A stretch of DNA of 64,000 nt from Rhodovastum sp963804495 (lineage in GTDB: Bacteria > Pseudomonadota > Alphaproteobacteria > Acetobacterales > Acetobacteraceae), in NCBI GenBank assembly GCA_963804495.1, contig CAWDQN010000010.1, positions 434,001 to 498,000 on the forward strand. The letters are read 5' to 3'. Shown in pieces: positions 56,748-64,000 of this stretch. The notes beneath the pieces are model-generated. The model was not told the origin of the DNA and searched no databases. It was given only the letters and a program-made list of their open reading frames with translations. Numbering within the stretch: position 1 is the stretch's first letter; each line of letters begins with the position of its first letter. A program made the position numbers and the translations under genes.

Positions 56748-58154
56748 TCAGTGCCCGAGTGACTTGACGATCTCCTCGGTCATTTTCTTGGCATCGCCGA
56801 ACAGCATCATCGTGTTGGGCCGGAAGAACAACTCGTTCTCCACCCCGGCATAGCCCGAGGCCAGCGAGCGCTTGATGAACAGCACCGTGCCCGCCTTCTC
56901 GACATCGAGGATCGGCATGCCATAGATCGGCGAGGATTTGTCGGTCTTGGCCGCCGGGTTGGTCACGTCGTTGGCGCCGATCACATAGGCCACATCGGCG
57001 GTGCTGAACTCGTTGTTGATGTCTTCCAGTTCGAACACCTCGTCATACGGCACGTTGGCCTCGGCCAGCAGCACGTTCATGTGGCCGGGCATGCGGCCCG
57101 CCACCGGATGGATGGCGTATTTCACGTCCACGCCATCTTTCTTGAGCAGGTCGGCCATTTCCCGCACGGCGTGCTGTGCCTGCGCCACCGCCATGCCGTA
57201 GCCGGGCACGATGATGACCTTGGAGGCGTTCTTCATGATAAACGCGGCGTCGTCGGCGGCCCCCGACCGGACGCTGCGCTGTTCCGTCCCATGCGCCGCC
57301 GCCGCCACGCCGCCGTCGTTGCCGAAGCCGCCCAGCAGCACGTTGATGATGCTGCGGTTCATGCCCTTGCACATGATGTAGGACAGGATCGCGCCGGAGG
57401 CGCCGACCAGCGCGCCGGTAATGATCAGCGCGAGGTTGCCGATGGTGAAGCCGATACCGGCCGCCGCCCAGCCCGAGTAGCTGTTCAGCATCGACACGAC
57501 CACCGGCATGTCGGCGCCGCCGATCGGGATGATCAGCAGGAAGCCGATGGCGATCGACAAAATGGCCAGCACCCAGAACACGAAGTGACTGCCGCCGGTG
57601 ACGATGAACAGCAGGATCAGGAAGCCGATGGCGCCGCCGATGCCGGCATTGATGCGATGCTGGTTGGGGAAGGTGATCGGCGCCCCGCTCATCAGCGCCT
57701 GCAGCTTGGCAAAGGCGATCACCGAGCCCGAGAAGGTGATGGCGCCAATGGCGAGCCCCAGCGACATTTCGACCAGGCTCTGGGCGTGGATGTGCCCGGC
57801 GGTGCCGATGCCGAACGCCTCCGGCGCGTTCAGCGCCCCGGCGGCGACGAACACCGCGGCCAGACCGACCAGCGAGTGGAACGCCGCCACCAGCTGCGGC
57901 AGCGCCGTCATCTGGATGCGCGAGGCGATGAAGTAGCCGACGCTGCCGCCGATGGCGATGCCGAGCGGAATCAGCAGCGCGGTCGAGGAGAACATGCCGT
58001 GATGGGCGAATGTCACCAGCACGGCCACCGCCATGCCGGTCACGCCCAGCAGGTTGCCGCGGCGCGAGGTTTCCGGGTGCGACAGGCCGCGCAGGGCCAG
58101 GATGAACAGGACCGCGGCGACAAGATAGAGGAATGAAGTGAGGGAAGCGGACAT
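56748..58154 (-). CDS. pntB: NAD(P) transhydrogenase subunit beta
   Basis: 468 residues: nine or so transmembrane helices (domain II) and the C-terminal NADP-binding domain III with VIIVPGYGMAVAQAQHAVREM, GRMPGHMNVLLAEANVPYD and VIGANDVTNPAA. With PntA it couples hydride transfer from NADH to NADP+ to proton entry, supplying NADPH. Last gene of the three-gene pnt operon, followed by an intrinsic terminator. Confidence 0.96.
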   Translation of the reverse strand: MSASLTSFLYLVAAVLFILALRGLSHPETSRRGNLLGVTGMAVAVLVTFAHHGMFSSTALLIPLGIAIGGSVGYFIASRIQMTALPQLVAAFHSLVGLAAVFVAAGALNAPEAFGIGTAGHIHAQSLVEMSLGLAIGAITFSGSVIAFAKLQALMSGAPITFPNQHRINAGIGGAIGFLILLFIVTGGSHFVFWVLAILSIAIGFLLIIPIGGADMPVVVSMLNSYSGWAAAGIGFTIGNLALIITGALVGASGAILSYIMCKGMNRSIINVLLGGFGNDGGVAAAAHGTEQRSVRSGAADDAAFIMKNASKVIIVPGYGMAVAQAQHAVREMADLLKKDGVDVKYAIHPVAGRMPGHMNVLLAEANVPYDEVFELEDINNEFSTADVAYVIGANDVTNPAAKTDKSSPIYGMPILDVEKAGTVLFIKRSLASGYAGVENELFFRPNTMMLFGDAKKMTEEIVKSLGH

Positions 58155-58164
58155 GGCGGGACCC

Positions 58165-58551
58165 TCACGCCTTCTTCTTGGACTTGAACATGGACAGCAT
58201 CCGGTAGGTCACGAAGAACCCGCCGAAGATGTTCACGCTGGCGAGCGTCACGGCCAGGAAGCCGAAACCGTTCGCCCAGGCCGAGGTGCCCAGCCCGGTC
58301 GCCAGCATGGCGCCGACGATGATCACCGAGGAAATGCCGTTGGTCACCGCCATCAGCGGCGAATGCAGCGCCGGGGTGACGTTCCACACCACATAATAGC
58401 CGACGAAGACCGCCATCAGGAAGATGGCGAACAGGAACACGAAGGGCGCGACGGTATCGGCCGCGGCCTCGACGCCGGACACCTCGGCGGCGTGCGCCAC
58501 CGCGCCCGCCGCGAAGCCCATGGCCTGCGCGGCCAGATCGATCAGGGTCAT
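58165..58551 (-). CDS. pntAB: NAD(P) transhydrogenase subunit alpha part 2
   Basis: 128 residues with three to four transmembrane helices (FVFLFAIFLMAVFVGYYVVW; VTNGISSVIIVGAML), the split-off membrane part of PntA seen in Alphaproteobacteria. It contains the family segment WNVTPALHSPLMAVTNGISS. It lies between pntAA and pntB with gaps of about 20 and 10 bp, so the three form one operon and one complex. Confidence 0.94.
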   Translation of the reverse strand: MTLIDLAAQAMGFAAGAVAHAAEVSGVEAAADTVAPFVFLFAIFLMAVFVGYYVVWNVTPALHSPLMAVTNGISSVIIVGAMLATGLGTSAWANGFGFLAVTLASVNIFGGFFVTYRMLSMFKSKKKA

Positions 58552-58570
58552 CCTTGCCTTTCCTCCGGGA

Positions 58571-59710
58571 TCAGGCGGCTTGCTGGGGCAGGAACGCCGG
58601 GTGCACCACGGCGCCGCCGCGGGTCAGCAGCACGCCTTTGACGATGTCGTCCTCGGCCGGCAGCTTCGGCGCTTTTTCCGCCTTGTCCCAGAAATTGGTC
58701 AGGAACGTCAGCAGGTTGCGCGCATAAAGGCTGCTCGCGGCGACAGCGATGCGGCCGGGCCAGTTGTACCAGCCCAGAATGCGCACGCCGTTCGGCGTGG
58801 TATATGCCTCGCCGGGCTTCGTCAGCGCGCAGTTGCCGCCGGCGTCCGAGGCGATGTCCACCACCACGCTGCCCGCCTTCATCGCCTCCACCGCCGCGGC
58901 GGTGACGATCACCGGGGCTTTCCGGCCCTGCACCAGGGCGGTGGTGATGACCAGGTCGTTCTTGGCCACCGTGGCGGCGATCAGCTCGGCCTGCTTGCGG
59001 CGGAACTCGTCGCTCATTTCCTTCGCGTAGGCGCCGGTCTGCTGGGCGGTCTCCGCGTCCTCCACGCCGATGAAGGTGGCGCCGAGCGAGCGGATTTCGT
59101 CCTTCGCCGCCGGCCGCACGTCGGTGGCCGAGACGATGGCGCCGAGCCGACGGGCGGTGGCGATGGCCTGCAGCCCGGCCACGCCCGCCCCGACCACGAA
59201 CACCCGCGCCGGCGGCACCGTGCCGGCGGCGGTCATCATCATCGGGAAGCCGCGTTCGAACGCCGCCGCCCCTTCGATCACCGCGCGGTAGCCGGCCAGG
59301 TTGGCCTGGCTGGACAGCACGTCCATGCTCTGTGCGCGGGTGATGCGCGGCAGCCGTTCCATCGCCGCCGCGTCGATGCCGGCCTCGGCGAGCGACTTGA
59401 CCAACGCGACGTCGCCCTCGGCGCCGATGGTGGCCACCAGCAGGGCGCCGCGCGGGATCAGGCTGCGCTGTTCGGGCCCGGGCAGGCGGACGGCGAACAC
59501 GATCCCGGCGCCGGCGAGCGCGGCGGCGGCACCGGCGGCGATTTCCGCGCCGGCGGCCTGATATTCGGCGTCCGCGATGGAAGCACCGGCGCCGGCGCCG
59601 CTTTCAACGGCGACGGTCAGGCCGAGGCCGACCAGTTTTTTCACCGTGTCCGGTGTCGCGGCGACGCGCGTTTCAGAGTCGGCGCGTTCCTTTAGCACCG
59701 CAAGGCGCAT
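58571..59710 (-). CDS. pntAA: NAD(P) transhydrogenase subunit alpha part 1
   Basis: 379 residues, the soluble NAD-binding domain I. It starts MRLAVLKERADSETRVAATP and has the Rossmann motif VVGAGVAGLQA, the mobile loop region around KEMSDEFRRKQ, and SLGATFIGVE. Related to alanine dehydrogenase. Leads the pntAA-pntAB-pntB operon. The upstream gap carries an FNR-like box and palindromes shared with ndk on the other strand. Confidence 0.95.
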   Translation of the reverse strand: MRLAVLKERADSETRVAATPDTVKKLVGLGLTVAVESGAGAGASIADAEYQAAGAEIAAGAAAALAGAGIVFAVRLPGPEQRSLIPRGALLVATIGAEGDVALVKSLAEAGIDAAAMERLPRITRAQSMDVLSSQANLAGYRAVIEGAAAFERGFPMMMTAAGTVPPARVFVVGAGVAGLQAIATARRLGAIVSATDVRPAAKDEIRSLGATFIGVEDAETAQQTGAYAKEMSDEFRRKQAELIAATVAKNDLVITTALVQGRKAPVIVTAAAVEAMKAGSVVVDIASDAGGNCALTKPGEAYTTPNGVRILGWYNWPGRIAVAASSLYARNLLTFLTNFWDKAEKAPKLPAEDDIVKGVLLTRGGAVVHPAFLPQQAA

Positions 59711-59840
59711 CGGAATTCCTTTCGTACAGGTGGGGGAGGCGGGGTCAGGGCCACCCCGTCGGTGAGGCGCGCACCATGCCTGCGGTGGCAGGGGCTCGCA
59801 AGGGGGGGTCCAGGCGGGTGGAATGCCTGAACGACCAAAA

Positions 59841-59868
59841 TTGCGCATACACGCGCAACATTGTTGCG
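59841..59868. promoter_or_regulatory. Overlapping palindromes between pntAA and ndk
   Basis: TTGCGCATACACGCGCAA (59841-59858) has TTGCGC/GCGCAA arms and overlaps CGCAACATTGTTGCG (59854-59868), a 15-bp palindrome around a central T. They share bases, so they could be alternative binding sites or folds. They lie about 131 bp upstream of pntAA. The gap 59711-60072 holds no gene. Confidence 0.5.
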
Positions 59869-59928
59869 TGTTCCAGGGTGGAGGTGGAGGGGCTAGAGGG
59901 CTTGTGGCGGGAACGGGCGGCGCCGGCT

Positions 59929-59942
59929 TTGATCCAGGTCAA
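59929..59942. promoter_or_regulatory. FNR/FixK/Anr-type box upstream of ndk
   Basis: TTGATCCAGGTCAA matches TTGAT-N4-ATCAA at 9 of 10 fixed positions. On the plus strand a -10-like TATTCA at 59963-59968 is spaced for class II activation, giving a start near 59975 and a leader of about 98 nt before ndk. It is 219 bp from pntAA. Confidence 0.6.
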
Positions 59943-60072
59943 AGACAGTTATGACGTGTACCTATTCAGCGGGCGGAGGGTCGCATCGCCATCTCCGCCC
60001 CAGGGTTGCCGCCAGCCGGCCCGTGCTCTAAAGCGCCGCGCCACGCCCCCAAGCATCCCAAAGGAGCCTTCC

Positions 60073-60495
60073 ATGGCGACCGAGCGCACCCTGTCCATCA
60101 TCAAGCCGGACGCCACACGGCGCAACCTGACCGGAAAAATCAACACCAAGTTCGAGGAAGCCGGCCTGCGCATCGTCGCCCAGAAGCGCCTGCACCTCTC
60201 GCTCGCCCAGGCCGAATCGTTCTACGGCGTGCACCGCGAGCGCGGCTTCTTCCGCGACCTGGTGACCTTCATGGTGTCAGGCCCGGTGGTGGTGCAGGTG
60301 CTGGAAGGCGAGGGCGCCGTCGCCCGCAACCGTGAGATCATGGGCGCCACCAACCCGGCCAACGCCGCCCCCGGCACCATCCGCCACGAATTCGCCGAGA
60401 GCATCGAGGCCAACTCGGTGCACGGCTCGGACAGCGCCGAGAACGCGGCGACGGAGATCGCGTTTTTTTTCGCCGGGATTGAGATCGTCGGGTAA
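60073..60495 (+). CDS. ndk: Nucleoside diphosphate kinase
   Basis: 140 residues. It moves the gamma phosphate from ATP to NDPs through a phospho-His. Marks are ERTLSIIKPDATRRNL, FEEAGLRIVAQKRLHLS, and the active-site His in NSVHGSDSAENA. AAAGGAG lies 8 nt before the ATG. Followed by a strong hairpin. An FNR-like box upstream suggests control by oxygen or redox, unusual for this housekeeping gene. Confidence 0.97.
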   Translation: MATERTLSIIKPDATRRNLTGKINTKFEEAGLRIVAQKRLHLSLAQAESFYGVHRERGFFRDLVTFMVSGPVVVQVLEGEGAVARNREIMGATNPANAAPGTIRHEFAESIEANSVHGSDSAENAATEIAFFFAGIEIVG

Positions 60496-60523
60496 CGGAA
60501 AGACCGCCGTAGCGGTGAATCCT

Positions 60524-60552
60524 TCTCCCCCTCCCACACGGGGAGGGGGAGA
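60524..60552 (+). terminator. Hairpin after ndk
   Basis: TCTCCCCCTCCC (60524-60535) pairs with GGGAGGGGGAGA (60541-60552), loop ACACG: a 12-bp perfect stem 28 bp after the ndk stop. No long T-run follows, so it may act with Rho or protect the 3' end. Confidence 0.6.
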
Positions 60553-60626
60553 GGAACGCTCTGCCGGTTCGGGCGGGCTTCGTGCGTGAACATCTGTTGA
60601 CAACGGCCTGCCGGGGCGGTGGTGGC

Positions 60627-60908
60627 ATGCGCAAGGAACGACGCTGGCTGGTGGTGGCCGAGGACGGCCATCACGCAACAATCGGCATCCGCACGGACCC
60701 GTCGCCGGAGGAAATCCAGTCGCTTGGCGACTCCCTGGAGTCCGCCGGCGTGGCCGCGTGGCTGGTGGTGTCCGAGGGCGGCTATGACGACGCGGGGGTC
60801 GTGACCCTGCTGATGGTGCGCCGCATCACGACCCGCACCGGCAACTGGGCGGATGCCGAGCGGCGATGGCACGGACTGCGGGCCAGGAAACTGGAGACAT
60901 TGGGGTGA
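60627..60908 (+). CDS. Small hypothetical protein, 93 residues
   Basis: The protein starts MRKERRWLVVAEDGHHATIG, has PSPEEIQSLGDSLESAG, an Ala/Val-rich strand AAWLVVSEGGYDD and a basic C-terminus RRWHGLRARKLETLG. Alternating strand and helix predictions suggest a small alpha/beta fold. I recognise no family. It reads in good codon use for the genome and stands between ndk and the convergent purN. An earlier in-frame start would add 15 weak residues. Moderately likely to be real. Confidence 0.6.
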   Translation: MRKERRWLVVAEDGHHATIGIRTDPSPEEIQSLGDSLESAGVAAWLVVSEGGYDDAGVVTLLMVRRITTRTGNWADAERRWHGLRARKLETLG

Positions 60909-60935
60909 CTGGCGCGCCGTCCCGTCCGAGGGTGT

Positions 60936-61574
60936 TCAGCAACCGCTCCCCGGCGACGGCCACGGGTTGACCAGCGCCGCCCCTGGCGGGGGCAGCGCGG
61001 CTGTGCCGTCGATGAAGCCGCGCAGGGCCAGCGGATACAAAACATGCTCCTGGGCCAGCACCCGCGCGGCCAGTGCCGCCGCGTCATCGCCCGGCAGCAC
61101 CGGCACGCAAGCCTGGGCCAGGATCGGCCCTTCGTCCATCGCCTCGGTTACCAGATGCACCGTGCAGCCGTGCAGCTTCACCCCGGCGGCAAGCGCCCGC
61201 GCATGCGTGTCCAGACCCGGAAACGCGGGAAGCAGGCTCGGGTGGATGTTCAGCATCCGCCCGGCGTAGCGTCCCACCAGGAACGGCGTCAGCAGCCGCA
61301 TGTAGCCGGCCAGGCAGACGATCTCGACGCCGGCCGCGTCCAGCACCTCGGCCAGCGCCGCCTCATGCGCCGCCCGGTCGCGCCGGAAACGGCGGTGATC
61401 GATGCTGGCGGCGGCAATGCCGGCAGCGCGCGCGATCTCCAGCCCCGGCGCGTCCGGATTGTTGGACAGCACCAGCACCACCTCGGCCGGGTAGTCCGGC
61501 GCGGCGGCGGCGCGCAGCAGCGAGGCCATGTTGGAGCCGCGGCCGGATATCAGAATGCCGACGCGACGCTTCAC
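60936..61574 (-). CDS. purN: Phosphoribosylglycinamide formyltransferase
   Basis: 212 residues. Transfers formyl from 10-formyl-THF to GAR in purine synthesis. Marks are VGILISGRGSNMASLL, LVLSNNPDAPGLEIA, and the catalytic region LAGYMRLLTPFLVGRY with NIHPSLLPAFPGLDTHARAL and GCTVHLVTEAMDEGPILAQ. The GTG start overlaps the purM stop in GTGA, so it depends on translation of purM, which carries a frameshift in this sequence. Confidence 0.94.
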   Translation of the reverse strand: MKRRVGILISGRGSNMASLLRAAAAPDYPAEVVLVLSNNPDAPGLEIARAAGIAAASIDHRRFRRDRAAHEAALAEVLDAAGVEIVCLAGYMRLLTPFLVGRYAGRMLNIHPSLLPAFPGLDTHARALAAGVKLHGCTVHLVTEAMDEGPILAQACVPVLPGDDAAALAARVLAQEHVLYPLALRGFIDGTAALPPPGAALVNPWPSPGSGC

Positions 61575-62627
61575 GCCAGCCAGTCCACCGGCAGGTCGAT
61601 GCTTGTCTCCGGCCCGGCATCGGCGGCGGCGACCTCGATGCGGCCCATGGCGAACACGGTCTCGCCCGCCGCTTCCAGCACCGCGCGGGCGGCGCCGGGC
61701 TCGGCGGTCACCACCGCCATGCCGATGCCGCAGTTGAACACCCGCAGCATTTCCTCCGGCGGAACGCCGCCACTGCGGGCAAGCCAGCCGAACACCGCCG
61801 GCAACGGCCATGTGCCGGCATCGAGCACGGCGCGCGTGCCCGCGGGCAGCACCCGGGGCAGGTTGCCGGGCAGGCCGCCGCCGGTGATGTGGGCGGCCGC
61901 CTTCACCAGCCCGGCGCGGTGCAGCGCCAGCAGCGGGCGGACATAGATGCGGGTCGGCACAAGCAGCGCTTCCCCGAGCGTGACCCCCTCGGCGAAGGGC
62001 GCCGGCGTCGCCCAGCCGGAACTCGGTGCCCTCGACGATGCGGCGCACCAGCGAGAACCCGTTGGAATGCACGCCGCTGCTGGCCAGGCCCAGCACCGTG
62101 TCGCCAGGCGTCACCCCCTGCGGCAGCAGCGTGCCGCGCTCGGCGGCGCCGACGGCGAAACCGGCCAGATCGTAGTCGTCGGCGGCGTACATGCCTGGCA
62201 TCTCGGCGGTCTCGCCGCCGGCCAGCGCGCAGCCGGCGAGGCGGCAGCCCTGGGCGATGCCGGCGATGACCCGCGCGGCATGCTCCACCGAAAGCCGGCC
62301 GGTGGCGAAATAATCAAGAAAGAACAGCGGCTCCGCACCCTGCACCACCAGATCGTTGACGCACATGGCCACCAGATCGATGCCGACGCTGTCGTGATGG
62401 CCGGTGTCGATGGCGATGCGCAGCTTGGTGCCGACCCCGTCGGTGGAGGAAACCAGTACCGGGTCTCGGAACCCGGCCGCCCGCGGGTCGAACAGCGCGC
62501 CGAAGCCGCCGATGCCGCCGAGCACGCCCGGGCGGGCGGTGGCGCGGGCGAGCGGCTTGATGCGTTCCACCAGCGCGTCGCCGGCGTCGATGTCCACGCC
62601 GGCCGCGCGATAGGTCATGCTTGCCAT
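61571..62627 (-). pseudogene. purM: Phosphoribosylformylglycinamidine cyclo-ligase, frameshifted
   Basis: The first part, from the ATG at 62627 (GAGG upstream), reads TYRAAGVDIDAGDALV, STDGVGTKLRIA, CVNDLVVQGAEPLFFLDY, ALAGGETAEMPGMY and LASSGVHSNGFSLVRRI, all PurM hallmarks. Near 62002-62009 the frame fails. The rest (APFAEGV, ALLVPTRIYVRPLLALHR, AAHITGGGLPGNLPR, EEMLRVFNCGIGMAVV) continues one frame over to the stop at 61571. One extra base in GACGCCGGCGCC would explain it. The two parts together make a full-length PurM. A sequencing error is as likely as a true mutation because the enzyme is normally needed for purine synthesis. Confidence 0.9.
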
Positions 62628-62739
62628 GCCGGACCTCGATATGATGCAGCCATGACCATGCCAATCATGACAGGGTGGGAGCGGCCAAGGAACCATAGCG
62701 ACCACCGCGGCGCAACCGGCGCCGGCGGCGGATGCGGCC

Positions 62740-63306
62740 ATGCCTGAAGGCGCCCCGTTGCCGGCCCCGGCGGGACATGCGGTGATCAACCTGCCCAACG
62801 TGATCACCTTCGCCCGGCTCTGCGCCGTGCCGGCGGCGGTGTGGCTGGTGCTGCGCGACCAGTTCGCCGCGGCGTTCTGGCTGTTCGTGGCGGCGAGCGC
62901 ATCGGATGCGCTGGACGGCTGGCTGGCGCGCCGCCGCGGGCCGACCATGGTGGGCACGGTGCTCGACCCGGTGGCCGACAAGCTGCTGCTGGTGTCGATG
63001 TGCGTGACCCTGGCGGCGGTGCACCGACTGGCCGACTGGCTGGCGATCCTGGTGGTGTTTCGCGACGTGGTGATCGTCGGCGGCGTGCTGGTGCTCGGGC
63101 TGAGCGGGCAGAAAGTGGCGATCCGGCCGCTGCTGGTCTCCAAGGTGAACACCTTGCTGCAGATTCTGCTGGTCGGGCTGAGCCTGGCGATGGCGGCCAC
63201 GGGATGGGGCTGGCCGCTGCTGACGCTGGCGCTGACCTGGGTGGTGGCGGCAAGCACGCTGGCCTCCGGGGGCGCCTATGTGTGGACGGCGGCGCGCGGG
63301 CCATGA
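62740..63306 (+). CDS. pgsA: CDP-alcohol phosphatidyltransferase (phosphatidylglycerophosphate synthase-like)
   Basis: 188 residues, about five transmembrane helices, with the full CDP-alcohol signature D-x2-D-G-x2-A-R-x8-G-x3-D-x3-D in SDALDGWLARRRGP to GTVLDPVADK. It makes phosphatidylglycerol phosphate or a relative in the inner membrane; the exact alcohol is not proven. It starts 112 bp from the divergent purM start and its stop overlaps the next ATG in ATGA. Confidence 0.85.
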   Translation: MPEGAPLPAPAGHAVINLPNVITFARLCAVPAAVWLVLRDQFAAAFWLFVAASASDALDGWLARRRGPTMVGTVLDPVADKLLLVSMCVTLAAVHRLADWLAILVVFRDVVIVGGVLVLGLSGQKVAIRPLLVSKVNTLLQILLVGLSLAMAATGWGWPLLTLALTWVVAASTLASGGAYVWTAARGP

Positions 63307-64000
63307 GCGTGAAGCTCGCGCCCCCCCAGCTTCCGCCTGAACAAATCCGGGCCGAGCGGAACGCGGCCGAGCCGGGGCGCTCCACCACCCGCATGCAGCG
63401 GCTGGCGATCCTGGCGGCGCTGCTGGTGGGCGGCTGGGTGTCGCTGCAATTGTTCGCCTCGGTGCTGCTGCCCTTCGTGGCGGCGGCGGGAACGGCCTAT
63501 TTTCTCGACCCGCCGGCCAGACGGCTGACCCGTCTCGGCCTGCCGCGCGGGGTGGCGGCGCTGCTGATGATCGCGGCGGTGGGGGCGATCACGCTGTTGT
63601 TCGCGCTGCTGCTGTATCCGCTCATCCTGGCGCAGATCGGCATCCTGATCACCCGGCTGCCTGAGTATGTCGTTGCCATCCGAGGCTTCGCCGCCGAGGT
63701 CATCGCCCATCTGCAGGAGCGTCTGGGGCCGGACTTCGTCGATGAGAAGCTGCGCGACCTGGTGGCGGGGCAGGCCGGCACGATGCTGTCGGTGCTGGTC
63801 ACCACGATCAGCCGGCTGATCGGCGGCAGCTTCGCCCTGTTCAACGTGGCGACCCTGCTGCTGGTGACGCCGGTGGTGGCGTTCTATCTGCTGCGCGACT
63901 GGCCGGACCTGGTGGCGCGCATCGACGGCTGGCTGCCGCGCCGCTATGCCGGAGTGCTGCGGGCACAGGCGCGCGAGGTGGACCGCATCCTGTCGGCCTG
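63303..64000 (+). CDS. AI-2E family (PerM-like) permease, N-terminal part
   Basis: 232 residues to the window edge, open at the right. Hydrophobic segments LAILAALLVGGWVSLQLF, VLLPFVAAAGTAYFL, AALLMIAAVGAITLLFALLLYP and TLLLVTPVVAFYLL, with the family text FLDPPARRLTRLGLPRG and a soluble loop of about 90 residues. It overlaps the pgsA stop by 4 nt (ATGA). A second family member lies at 20393-21460. Cargo unknown. Confidence 0.85.
   Translation, partial: MSVKLAPPQLPPEQIRAERNAAEPGRSTTRMQRLAILAALLVGGWVSLQLFASVLLPFVAAAGTAYFLDPPARRLTRLGLPRGVAALLMIAAVGAITLLFALLLYPLILAQIGILITRLPEYVVAIRGFAAEVIAHLQERLGPDFVDEKLRDLVAGQAGTMLSVLVTTISRLIGGSFALFNVATLLLVTPVVAFYLLRDWPDLVARIDGWLPRRYAGVLRAQAREVDRILSA

Noticed and set aside
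60222..60872. Minus-strand frame overlapping ndk and the 93-residue ORF
   Set aside because: Antisense to ndk with its active-site text; no motif of its own.

Overview
The window is a high-GC (upper 60s % by eye) chromosomal segment of an alphaproteobacterium. The best guess is the Acetobacteraceae (Rhodospirillales). The grounds are the aerobic cobaltochelatase pair cobS-cobT behind a J-domain gene, three tandem OprB-type carbohydrate porins, the order ffh-rpsP-rimM-trmD-rplS-leuC-leuD-leuB, a three-subunit proton-translocating transhydrogenase and a complete leucine/valine degradation cluster. The family assignment is inference. Both ends cut a gene: a J-domain protein on the left and an AI-2E family permease on the right.

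Layout: 1-3.3 kb, end of a J-domain gene, then cobS-cobT (late cobalamin synthesis). 3.7-9.7 kb, three OprB-like porins, with a lipoprotein and a strongly palindromic intergenic element after the first. 9.7-18 kb, a TPR/GT41 (OGT-like) glycosyltransferase, a LysE-type exporter, a nested minisatellite, a type I secretion adaptor and ABC transporter, and an ECF sigma factor divergent from a tiny zinc-finger anti-sigma protein. 18-21.5 kb, two translationally coupled amidohydrolases and an AI-2E permease. 21.6-28.3 kb, leucine biosynthesis and the ribosome/SRP block, all on the minus strand. 28.4-29.8 kb, a graveyard of two colliding insertion-sequence remnants, then tRNA-Pro(GGG). 29.8-35 kb, a divergent stress module (DUF294 protein and CBS-BON protein on the minus strand; universal stress protein and FtsH on the plus strand) around an FNR/FixK-type site. 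35.1-38.3 kb, an accessory patch with an intact DDE transposase, a small ORF with a near-leaderless promoter, and an AT-rich methyltransferase gene that looks acquired. 38.7-50.8 kb, branched-chain acyl-CoA catabolism (two acyl-CoA dehydrogenases, 3-hydroxyisobutyrate dehydrogenase, an acyl-CoA ligase, methylcrotonyl-CoA carboxylase) followed by a fused indolepyruvate:ferredoxin oxidoreductase. 50.8-56.7 kb, a DUF4239 protein, ahpC-ahpD with divergent oxyR, a FecR/DUF6600-like surface protein and a small lipoprotein. 56.7-64 kb, pntAA-pntAB-pntB, ndk, a small unknown protein, purM-purN with a frameshifted purM, pgsA and the partial permease.

Most genes are housekeeping or metabolic. The unexplained structure lies mostly between genes. 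A two-hairpin repeat family occurs six times, one copy splitting leuD from leuB. A 64-bp near-perfect palindrome follows the lipoprotein gene. A minisatellite of 15-bp units follows lysE and stays open in the lysE frame. A 16-bp tandem array sits in the leader of the universal stress gene. Two FNR/FixK-like boxes are present. I found no CRISPR array, prophage or clear defence island, and no single system I can defend as wholly new. The best candidates are the FNR-boxed DUF294/CBS-BON/Usp/FtsH module and the structured repeats.
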